From the NCBI RefSeq assembly GCF_022458985.1, contig NC_061786.1, positions 24,194,474-24,258,473 on the forward strand: a stretch of 64,000 bases of DNA, read 5' to 3'. The stretch comes from Mugil cephalus. Lineage: Eukaryota; Chordata; Actinopteri; Mugiliformes; Mugilidae. The translations under genes were made by a program, and so were the position numbers. Under the pieces are notes generated by a model that worked only from the letters and a program-made list of their open reading frames with translations, ran no database searches and was not told the DNA's origin. Below are positions 10,528 through 22,700 of the stretch, piece by piece; within the stretch, counting starts at the first letter, position 1; every line of letters begins with the position of its first letter.

Positions 10528-13500
10528 ATGGCAGCGCTGATGAAGGAAAGAGGAATGGTGTTCCATCAGGACGGAGCCACCACCTCGACAGCTGTACGTA
10601 CCGTCAACCATCCGGCCCCATGCTTCGCTACGAGACCAGGGAAGGCCAGCGAAAGGATGGAACAAAGTGAGGGGGCAAACATTAGGAATAAACCCATTAT
10701 GTGCCCTATGGAGGCCATGAGGAGGACTGGTGGACTGCAGCATCCTGCCAGGTCCACCCCTCCATCAGAGAACCTTTCACCTGATAACAACTGTAAAGGC
10801 ATCAAGGTAACGCTGGACAACAACAGCATGTGGAATGAGTTCTACAGATGCAGGACAGAGATGATTCTGACCAACCAAGGTTGCAGGATGTTCCCCTACT
10901 GCCGCTTCCACATCTCTGGTTTGCAGCCATCCAGGAAGTACTCTCTGATCATGGACATCCAACCTATAGACAATAATATTTACAAGTGGACTGGGAAGAG
11001 CTGGAAAGTTGCTGGAAAAGCAGAGTTTCACACAAAGAGTCAACCCTTTTCTCATCCAGAGTCCCCAGCGACAGGTCAACACTGGATGCAGAGTCCAGTG
11101 TCATTTTATAGACTGAAGCTCACCAACAACATCACAGACCAAGAAGGAAACACCGTCCTCCGGCCAATGCACTGCTACTTACCACGGCTGCACGTGGTCC
11201 AGACCGACAAAGCTGCTAAAGACATAAATCTGAATGGTCCTAGTGTTGTCACGTTCACCTTCCCTCAAACTGAGTTTATTGCAGTCACTGCTTACCACAA
11301 CACTAGGTTTGCTCAGCTGAAAGTCGACTACAACCCCTTCTCTAAAGGACTGAAAGAGGACGGGTCCACTGCACAGGGCCTGAAGCTCAAACCCCATTTT
11401 GGTAAAGCGTTACACAAAGACAGAGGTAGTACAACCACTGAGCAGCATCCAGTGAAGAAGAGCCTGAAGTCTTTCCTCGCAAACCATAAACCTCGAAGTT
11501 CAAAAGCAGTGGACTCTAAACCTCCGGCACCAGAGGAGAAACACCACACTACAAGTGAAGATCAGTCAGCTGCCAAAGACCCTGTGGAGAGTCAATGGTA
11601 AGAGTTTTGTTTTGACAAGGACCATGATATTGTCATTCTCTTTGGACCAAATGTCAAGTTTGTAAGAAAGTACGCAGAAATGTTTAGGAACACGGATGGA
11701 TGGATGGATACTTTATTCATCTCAATGACACATTGACATTTCCAGCAGCTTGACAAGGGTGGGACAAGCATTAAGTTATATGAAATATAAAAGTACAAAA
11801 AATACAAAAGAGGCAAAGGTGTGTGTGTATGTGTGTGCATGTGTATCATGAGGGATTTGCAACAGACAACAATACAGTGTCTGTATCTTATATACGTATT
11901 TATTTTGTCGTGGGGGGGGGGGGGGTGATCAGGACATTGGCATAAGTCTGTCACTGAAGCTGCTCCTGTGTCTGTGAATGTCACTGTGCAGTGGATGGAC
12001 TGGTTGGTCCATGATGGCTCAGAGCCTGAAACAGTCCGACTGTCCAGCTCTGTGCCAATGACAGAACCTGCCTTCCTCACCAGTTTGTCCATATTGTGAT
12101 TGTCCATCTTGGCTTCCCTATGCATGTCTTCCTCTGCTTTAATGCTGCATTAGATCTGGACTTGGTTGTTGGGCCTCCTACCAGGATGTTTTTGCTGTAG
12201 TTTTGTTGACGTTTAATTACTTTAATTAACAGACCGATGTTCAACAAAATTCTGAGCTACAAACTCTACCAGAAAGTCTTAGAACCTTTTACTCCATGGA
12301 TCAGGCTTCTCCCACATTTCTGAGGCGTTTCTGAGGCCGGTCTCCTGAGACAGTAAAGAAAAAAAAAACCTGACTGGTGGTTCTGTTGCAATTTACTGTA
12401 TTTGGACTTGCTCGTCAGTCTGTCAGAACTTTTCCAGGATCTCCAGGTTGTTCTGTCAAACCTCAGTAATAAAACCTAATGAACCTACTGGTAGCTGCAA
12501 CTTTCAGAGATACAGCACACATCTTAGACTTTCCTTTACTCAAGTACAAACCCAACCAAGAACTGTTCTTCACATCCAGGTCCCCGTGATTAAACTGTGT
12601 TACTTAGTTCTTGGGGAAAGTTCCTGTGGTGGAAACGCATCTTTGTTTGTAGGAGGTTGGTTGTGATTACTTGCTGTAGAGTCATGACCTTGTTCCTAAT
12701 GTCCTCCTCAGTGACGCTGATGTTCTCGTTGTCTGATTTCCCTCAGCAGTAACCCTCGTCCAGCTCAGAAGTTAATTTCAGAACTTATTCGTGAGGCTCA
12801 CGTTTCCTTGCAGAGATGTAACCTGGAGCAACTGGCCGCCAGTCACACTAAGACTGAAGCCATGAAAAGTAAAGGACAGGATGTCATTTACAAGGACGGT
12901 GTATCTGTAAAGGAGGAAAAACTGCAGCATTTGAATTCATTGAACTTTACAAACAAAGACCGCACAGATTGCTCTGGAGCTGCTGCTCCTCCAAGTTCCC
13001 AGAACTCTTCAGAAGACTCAGACCAGTGTAATCCTGACACTCCATCATCATCTTCAGCAAAGCAGCACAGACGACCGGCTCGCCTGCCGCTGCCAGCACT
13101 CGCTCTTTTTCTGAAGCAGCATTCAGCAAAATCTAAACTAAATAAGAGCAAACAGGACTCTCCTCCAGTGGTGCCACCACTGGAACCTCTGGGTGAATCC
13201 CACGGTTCTTCTGACCACACCCCCAATGAAATCAGTCTGTTGAGAGATCTCAGTGTTACAAAGCCTGATTCCAGGGCCTCCGGACCTGCTGGTGCAGACC
13301 TTCATCCAGACAAAGTGTTCTCGAGTGATTCTGAACAAACGGTTGAAACAGCTCATCAACCTTCCAGTACTTCAGGTCCAGGTCCAGGTCCAGGTTCAGG
13401 TGCTGCTACATATTCCGTTGAATCAAGAACTGACGATCATTTAGCCAATGTTTCCGAAGGCCCGGTCCAAGAGTCAAACCCCCCCGCCGGTGCACCAGTG

Positions 13501-16500
13501 TTACCCAACTCAGATCTGCCAGTTTGTACCCTCGGAGTATCTACATCCACCAGTTCTACACTACTTGCTACCTCTTCTGCGTCTCCATCTTCGTCCCCGC
13601 ACCTTGACACAGTGTTAACTGCCCCAAACTTGCCACAAACACCTACCGTGTCTTCCACACTACCTTCAGACTCCCCCACCCTAAAGCCTGACTCTTTACT
13701 TCCAGACCCAGAGTGTTCCTCTTTGGCTTTTGAGCCTTTGTCACCGGCGAGTTCTCCAGAGCCTTTACCCCCCCTGCCGGCATCATTAGTCTTAGAACTG
13801 AACTCCACGGTCCCTGGAGCTGCTTGTAAAGATGAACCTCCCGAAGATTTGGTCCACAACGAAGACCCATCTGTGTTTACATGGCACACAGTGTTACCTC
13901 CACCTGAGCCTCACGTAGACTGTTCATTCACAACATTTCACACCAACCCTTTAACGCCGTTGCCTTCACAGACTCGTCAAACTGAACCACAGAGTCTCAA
14001 CACCTCTACATCCACCTCTCATCTGCCTCCTTCATTTCAAGAGAACGAACAGTCACTTCCTTTCCCGGCGGAGCTCTCCCCTCTTGCCCTTCAGCTGCCT
14101 CTGTCTCCGACCTTCTCGTCATTGGATGGAGACGCCCTGTCACCAACGCCTTCGATTGCCGACCTCGTTCAGTTTTTTTCCACCGGTGACAACCTTGGGA
14201 TTGGGGTGGACTTTTCAAACACAGAGATGGTGGCTGTGTCCTGCCCACCCCCACCTTCACTAGAACCACATGAGCCTTCTCAGCCGGTGCAGCTAGTCCC
14301 TGCAAACAAAACTGGCAAACGCAAGAAGTCCCGGCGGCGAAAGCGAGCAAAGACTGTTACGGAACAGAAGCTGGATGACTCCACATACATAAGAATGCAG
14401 CCTAACCTGGAGGAAGTGGAGGAGCAGCTGTTCATCTCCTTCACGTCAAAGGTAAAACTAAATTTAATTTGTTAAATTTAGGAACTTGAAGCTGTAAATG
14501 TTTCTGTTGGTGCTACAGAGGAGCATTCACTTTGGTAAATGATAAATCTTCCTGGAAGATTCAGCGCATCAGTCGGGTGACGCATCACAAGATGACAGGA
14601 TCAGACTCCCTTGTATTATTGGTTAAATTATTGTTGTCATGAACAAGAAATTTTGTCTATCTGCCTTAAAAATCAGAGAAGTTGAGCCCTGTGGGCAGGT
14701 TAGGATCAGGTTTAGAGGGTTAGGGGGTCATGGTCGGGGGAATCATACAGTTTCCTGAGTCAGCTTCCTCCTGGAGCTACAGTCCGACCGTAACTTCTCC
14801 AGACAAACCCAGGTAGAAGATCAGAGCTCCTGAAAAGATGGGTCAACGCATTTAGATGTGTGGGAGTGGGGCCTGGTTGATGCCATCTACTGATCTGACT
14901 TTTATGAATAACATGCACTCAGAAGATAAAAACAAAGTCATGTTTCAGGAGGCGCTCAAACTTCACATCGTGGATTCGACTGACGCACCGGTCCCTCCGA
15001 CGATACCAGACGGTCAACAACCAGCTGCTGCTGCTCAAGAGGACGGTACTGTTGTTAGATGATATTACACCTAAAAAGACAAATAAGGACTTAGTTGTAA
15101 GCTAACAAGAACAAAACACGTCACGCTAAGCTGACGGACCTGAGGCTAACTATAAGCTAGAGGAACTGGAACTCTAATAGGCTCCTGAAGGAGGTCGAAG
15201 GTAACCAGACCTGGAACCTGAACAAATCACTAATTATGTGATCCTAAATGTTTTTTTTATATTTCTGATGTTTAATCTGCAAGTTGATTAATTTAGTTCT
15301 ACCATAAACTTCAGCAGAGAGTCTGGAGGAGAAGATCACGACCTTCCAGAGGATTCTACTGAGAGATTTGAAGCTGCTGAAGCACAGACAGGTCATCCAC
15401 CCGGTACTTCAGGAAGGTATGTATCACCTGGGACCTGAATGCTAACTCCAGGCTAACAGCAACTAGATGCTAACGCTAAGCTAACTCTCCCCCCTGACCT
15501 CAGTTGGTCTGAAGATGACCCTCCTGGATCCGAGCCTGAGCATCGACCTGAAGTACCTGGGTGTCCGTATGCCGATCCCTCCTCCTGGAGCCGGCGTGGT
15601 GCCTCTGGCCCAAGAACTGCCCCCGTCCCAGGGTGAGAACTAAACCAGGTTCACCTGCAACCAACAGAGAAGATGAAACAAGACAGATGAGCTTTAAAGC
15701 TTATTTAAGTTCTGTGTATTTTTTTTTTATTTTATTTTTTTTTATTATTATTATTTTTAGAGCTTATTTAAGTTCTATGTCTTTGTACAAGAAAGCAGAA
15801 GTGACCTGACTGAAATTCCTTGTATGTGCTCACATACTTGGCAAATAAAGCTGATTGTGATGCTGATGTTCTATGAGAATCGGTTTTAAAGCAGCTGCAG
15901 AGTAAAAGGTCGAGGCAGTAACTTCTGGTTTGTTTTCAGGTGTTTCTGCTGCGTTTGTGTCCAGAACAGGAAAAACAACAGATGTGACTCAGATTAAAGG
16001 CTGGAGAGATAAATTCAGTCCGTCAGAGACTCCGCCTTCGTCCTCCAGACCTGAGGAGGCTTCACAAGGTTTGGGCAGTTTATGATGATTATACTATTAT
16101 AAGGAATAACTACCAGAGTCCAGTCCAGGGAGCGGGTCTCAGGACTAAATGGGTTGTATCACGTACAAATCAAGAAACAACCTGTTACTGTACAACGTTC
16201 AGGAAAGAAAGGGAGATTCTCTAGAGATCAAACAAAGTACCAAGCGTGAATCAATTCAAATACAGAAGATGTCACCATTACCTTCAGTTAACAGGGGCCA
16301 GAACCATAGAAGGATTTACTTCTTCCTCTTGAACACGGAAGTCAACTTCAACATTCCAGACTTCTTTATTGTAGGTTTCCCCGTATGTTCACATATGTGA
16401 GACCAGGGATCGGCATCGATCAGATGTTATTGATACTGACGCCGTTATCGATTCTGCTCATCGATCTGATTCTTTATCAGTTCCTCCAGTGAATGTCTGG

Positions 16501-19500
16501 TTCAGAGAAAGGAGCCGTCGGGGAAACAACCAGAGACCAGAGCTGGAGTCAGTAAACAAACAGGAACCAGGTCTCTGGTCTCTGAATCCTCTCTATCCTT
16601 CTGGTCTCTAGACCCTCTCTATCCTTCTGGTCTCTAGACCCTCTCTATCCTCCTGGTCTCTGGACCCTCTCTATCCTCCTGGTCTCTGGATCCTCTCTAT
16701 CCTCCTGGTCTCTGGATCCTCTCTATCCTCCTGGTCTCTGGATCCTCTCTATCCTCCTGGTCTCTGGATCCTCTCTATCCTCCTGGTCTCTAGACCCTCT
16801 CTATCCTCCTGGTCTCTGGATCCTCTCTATCCTCCTGGTCTCTAGAACCTCTCTATCCTCCTGGTCTCTGGATCCTCTCTATCCTCCTGGTCTCTAGATC
16901 CTCTCTATCCTCCTGGTCTCTAGACACTCTCTATCCTCCTGGTCTCTAGACCCTCTCTATCCTCCTGATCTCTAGATCCTCTCTATCCTCCTGGTCTCTA
17001 GACACTCTCTATCCTCCTGGTTTCTGGACCCTCTCTATCCTCCTGGTCTGTGGACCCTCTCTATCCTCCTGGTCTCTAGACACTCTCTATCCTCCTGGTT
17101 TCTGGACCCTCTCTATCCTCCTGGTCTCTAGACACTCTCTATCCTCCTGGTTTCTGGACCCTCTCTATCCTCCTGGTCTGTGGACCGTGCTCTGAATCGT
17201 GCTCTCCTGTGTTGGGCCATGCGTTTATAGATGGGTTGTTTGGTTTCCCCAATGTACAAGTGTGTACATTCCTCACTACATTGAACAGCAACACTACAGT
17301 ACTATGTTTCTGCCTGGGGTTCTGTCTTTGGGCTGGACCTCAACTTCCCACTAGTTTCTCAGAACTGAAGAAGCTACAGGGATGAAACATCTTCAAGAAG
17401 TTCTACTAGTCCCGTTGCCTTTATTCAGCTCCTTTTGAACGGCCATGACCTGAATGACTGAACCTTAAATAAACATGAGAGGAACCCGTGGAGCCTTGAA
17501 CGGCTTCAGCGTTTCCTCACGTGTTTGTCTGTTATTCACCGTCTGTCTCTTTATTTCATGTTGTTTGTTCAGACTCAGATCATGTTGGTGTGTTTGTGTC
17601 CTGCAGCCGGTCCCAGCTCAGACCCCCCCCAGAAGAAGAACCTGTCGGCGTTCTGCAGCGACATGCTGGACCAGTATCTGGAGAACGAGGGGAAGCTGAT
17701 AGATGAGCGAGCCGCCAGCTTCTCCCAGCCTCCCGTGGACCCCCCGGTCTACCAGCTCCCCACCAGGAGCACCAGCTACGTACGGACCCTGGACCACGTC
17801 CTGAAGAAACAGACCACCGCCCCCCCCGACACAGACCTCATCTCTGGCTTTGTCCCCCCTTCCAAGAGACCCCGACTCAAGGAGACCAAACCCCGCCGGA
17901 CGGAGAAGAAGCAGAGAGGTCCCAGACAGACTAGACCCCGTCCAGAACCTCCAGCTGATCTGGGATCTGAACCTCTCCACACCCCAGAACAAACCCCCAC
18001 CCCCAACAAGAGGAGGAAGCTCAAACCCAGGAACTTGTCCCAGACCCTCAGCCCCCCCAGGACCATGGATCCAGTGCTGTCTGACCTGGCTCCACTGGAG
18101 TCGGACTCTGAACTTGTTCTGACCAGTGGCCAGAACCAGACAGGCCGGCCCCCCTTGACCCGGGCCCTGCTAAGACAGAGGGACCTGGAGGATGCTGTAG
18201 TGTGGGAGGGCCGGGACCGGACCTCCATTACCGAGGAGAGGGCCACCATCGCCCTGAAGTCCCTGTTCACTCTGACGGTGAGTTCTGAATCCACCCCAGG
18301 AAATCACAGGTCCACTGGTTCCTGCCAGACCAGAACCAGAACCAAAAGCTGGTTTTCTTTTTCACTGGTGGGGTCTTGATTCGTGATTTATGTACCTGTG
18401 TGATAACCTCCATCCCCCTCCTCAGGGTTTTGTGACTGAGAACCCTACTGCTCCGATCCAGTTGGCCCGGAGGCGCCCCCCTCGTTGTCTGAACCAGTTC
18501 TGCCGGCTCGGTTGTGTTTGCTCCAGTCTGTCCCGGTCCTCCAGGGTGAGTCACTGTGGTCGTCTCGGCTGCATGTTCGGCTGCAGCTGCCTCAAACAGA
18601 AAGTGGTCCTCCTGAAGAACCTGGACGGGTCCGACGGCAGCCCCCCCTCCCTGCATGGGCACAAGAAGAGGAGGAGGAGGAGGAGGATGAAGATGGCCTA
18701 CGGTAAGTGGGGTCAGCTTCGGTTCAGCCTGAACCACCTGAGTCAAGCCTGCCTATAACCAAACCTCTGCTTCCTGTAGTCCTGAAGGAGGCCGACAGCG
18801 TCTCCCAGCCTGCTGAGCGGGTCCGGACTCTGTGGAGGAGGGACGGTGGAGACTCAGATCCAGAACCAGTCCATGTTCCGAGAGAGGCCCGGTCCAGTCC
18901 TGAAGAGACCGTCCTTGACAAACCAGAGGAGCTGGTTCAGTCCAGAGCGTTGGACCATTGGACCAGAGAGGAACTGGGCGGCTGTGCCAGAGTCCGAGGC
19001 TTCAGGGGCAAGGTCCAGAACCACAAGGTCAGATTCACCAGAACCCAAATAGAGTCCTGTCTTGATCTATTGATACTGATCCATACTGGTCCATCTTCCA
19101 CCAGGAGGTCAAAGAGGTGAAGTCTAGAGCCGCTGGTCTGACACCCCAGAAAAAGAGAATTCCAACCTCAAAGGAGAGCAGAACCAGAACCTCCAGTCCT
19201 CCTCCAGGTGGGTCCATGTGCAGCTCCTCTGACCTGCCTGGTCTGAACCTGAACCAGAACTAATGAAGGCGTTTCCTGTTCCAGGTAAACTGGGCCAGAC
19301 TGCGTCTCCCGCTCCTCCGGCTCCAAAGCCGTCCAAGCGTCTCTTCATCTTGGCCGAATGTAAGTGGGCCAGCGACGGCGACCGGAACCTTGTCCTGAAG
19401 AAGCTGTGTGAGGCCATGGCCCAGGACCGGTTGGACCAGCCCTTCTGGATCAGGAAGTACCTGATCCAACCCGTCAGCCGGACCGTGGTGGAGAGCGGCA

Positions 19501-19704
19501 CCGACCACTGCATCCAGTACAAGGTCCACATCTCCAGACCCAAAGTGGAGCAAGAAACAGAAGTGGCGCGAAACCAGGGAGGTCCAGGAACACAGGTGGG
19601 TGGGACCGGGTCTGATTCCCTGGGGCCTCATTTATTAAACCGTGTAGAAAAGGTTCTAAATTGTGTCATAGGAATGAAATTTACAATGTGTACCCCCCCC
19701 CCCC

Positions 19705-19744
<40 letters not shown>

Positions 19745-22700
19745 ACCACACTAATAAATAATCAGTGATGATAAATCCTGTTCTTATCTCCTGGGCTCAA
19801 ACATGCTTCAGGTCTTTTACATTCAAAAACACGGATTGACCATATATGGCAGCAACAATTAGCAACAATAGTCCTTCCCCGTTCACGTAACTGAATTCAC
19901 TGCGTGGTTTTATTGCGATGTGGGTCAGTCTATGGCTCCAGATTATGAAATCCTGGTTTAATCTGTTCTTGTTGGTGGGAACTGGATGTAAACTGAGGCC
20001 AGAGAAATGGTTTGATCCAACACTGTCCACCCTGACACGTCTCCGAACATGGACAGGAGCTGGATGAGCTCTGAGGCTTTGGTTCAGTTTGTCTCTGGCT
20101 CCAACCAGAGTTTTAAATCACGGCATAAATCCATCACGATGTCTTAGATGAAGCTGTTGAACAGATCAGATTCATTAACGCTCTTTGAAAACACATGGTT
20201 CTCAAAATCCTGCTGGGAACATGCAAAAAGTCGTCCTAGATTAGTTTTCTTTGCTAAGGTCATGATTTACAGGAAAAATACCAAAGATACACAAAGACGT
20301 CTATTAATAGTTTTATACTAAAATCATTTCCATGACTTCACTCCAAAGCGCCTGGAGTGGAGGTCGGTGACGTAGGCTGTGGTAGAATCAGCCCTGTCTA
20401 CCACATTTGTTGGATTTATTTAGCCGAGTTGGTGTCATATATTCTAATTAGGTTTCTCTCAATTGATGTTTGTGATCTTTAATAATATGAATCCTGACTC
20501 AACCTTTCCTCTCGCCTCGGATCTGCCAGCGGGAGGTGGAGGAGGAGGAGGCGCGGCCTCCAGAAGATTGGCAGCGGGAGGTGGAGGAGGACATCGAGGA
20601 AGAGGAGGAGGAGATGGAGATGAAGAAGACGGTCATGGCTCTGCCTTTCCTCATGGGCATCTCACCCGCCGGCTTCCTGTCAGCCACCAGGAAGCAACCA
20701 GACGGAACAGACCAGCTGGTCCAGGTAAGACCATCATATACGGTCAAGACCAGGAGGGTCCAGAGTCTTTGTGAGGATTTGAATCCACAAGAGTCCCTGA
20801 TGAAAACAAATATCCAACAGACAGTGAAGTTACAGTAAGAATTCAGCACGTACTGCTATGATGCTCCGTTAGCACGTACTGCTACCAGCCATGATGCTCC
20901 GTTAGCACGTACTGCTACCAGCCATGATGCTCCGTTAGCACGTACTGCTACCAGCCATGATGCTCCGTTAGCACGTACGAGCATTTTAAGTCACTGGTGA
21001 GACCCAGTTCTTCTCTGTGGATTCAGCCCATGTTGAGCTGGAGGTCTCTGGTCTTTGGAACCAGTTGTATTGTTTTATATTAACGGGGGGTGTTGGTTTC
21101 TTTCTGTTGTTCAGGACTTTGCTTCATCTCACCCTGTTTTTAAACGTCCTTTAATAAACTGTCCTGGTGTTTGTGTCCTGCAGGTCAACGGGAAGCTCTA
21201 TCCACTGGCAAGGATCCAGTTGGGGAGGATGGGGGCGCTGCACCCAGCAAACCGGCTGGCTGCTTACCTCACTGGACGGGTACTATTCAACAGACCTCCT
21301 CCTGCTCCACGTCCAGGGCCCCCGCATACTGTGCCCTCAGCTCCCACCACAGCCCCGTCCACACCAGACCCTGTCCCAGACTCCACTAAAGGTGAGACGC
21401 TTTCACCTGCAGCCCAGACTCATTTCAGTGGGACTCTATTAACCAATGAGTTCTGTTCAGGTCCAGATCCTCATAAGTCTTCTCAGAAGTTGCTTGTGAC
21501 CTGTCCGGCCCCCCCCCTGCCGCTGGGCCCCATGTCCACTCAGAGTCCGGTCTTCCAGTCGGTCCTACAGCCAGTCCAGACCACATCAAGGCTCCGGTAC
21601 TACCGGCGCCCGGATGGTAAACTGTTCCAACTGATCCCCATCAGTCAGCTGGGGCCGGTCCCAGTGCTGCGACTCCCCCCCCCAGGCGAGTAGAGGAGAA
21701 TCTTTATTCTCATTGTATCAATAGATGAGATGGTGCACGACAAACACACAAAAAACAACACAAACAACACAGAAACTCAGCCAAGAGGATAAAATTGGGG
21801 TTACGTAATAATAATAATCATCATCATCATAACATCATAATAATAACACCGGGGGGGGGGGGGGGCTACACAGTCTCAGTCAACATGTCCTTTCTGCTTC
21901 TCTGACCAAATCTTCATGTCACAGTCAATGGAGAACAGACGGGGACTTGGCCGCCATCAGACGTCTCACTGCTTTGGCGAGCAAATTGTGACAGACAGAA
22001 CAAGTTTGTCTACAACTGTGGAAAAAATCTTGTGTGTACAGTGTAAATTGTGGCCGGGACCGAGCGTGGAAAGAGAAAAGTTTCAGGCAATTTCAGATAA
22101 AAATTTGTATTTTGTAAAGAAAAGTAATAGCCCTAATTATAATAATAATAATAATAATAACACAATAAACACATTTATATTATTATACTTGACAATAATA
22201 ATGATAATAATAATAAATCTGATAATTGTTGAAGGTTTAGCTCAGTAATGAGGGACGTGTCCATCACTAAAACATTTATACAATAAGATAAAAGAGTGAA
22301 AATCAAATCAGTGTCTTGCAGGCGTCAGAGTTTTAACATTTAAAATTTAAATTTAAATCTGGTCTGTAAACGGTAAAACACTGCCTCCTTCAGGCCAGAG
22401 CCTGAACTACACCACTGTATCTAAAAGGCCGCCCTGTCTCCCAACAGGACCTGCTGTCCTCTGTCCTCCGTCCGTCCCTGCCAATCCACAGATTCTGACC
22501 CCAGTCTCCTCCCAGCCCTCCACCTCCTACGCCTTCCTCCCACCCCCCGCCCCCCCAGCTCACCTCCTGTCCCTCAAACCCTCCACTGACCAGGGCGCCA
22601 AGCCGGGGGTCAAGATGGTGACGGTGTGGGCAGCGCCCCCCCTAATCCAAACCCCGTACCCCCACAGAACACCACCCTCAGTACCACCCCCCAAAGACAG

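Larger units (their letters stand above)
14452..17606 (+). other. mga: mga introns around exons 3-6
   Basis: Four short coding exons (14949-15045, 15315-15416, 15504-15632, 15940-16068) lie in ordinary intron sequence. A T-rich tract is at 15718-15760. The last intron, 16069-17606, is the longest and carries a minisatellite and a retroelement fragment listed separately. I see nothing in 16069-16560. Confidence 0.6.

Noticed and set aside
10798-11355. A separate TBX gene.
   Set aside because: The T-box exon joins in phase to downstream exons with MGA-specific blocks and a bHLHZip domain, so it is part of mga.
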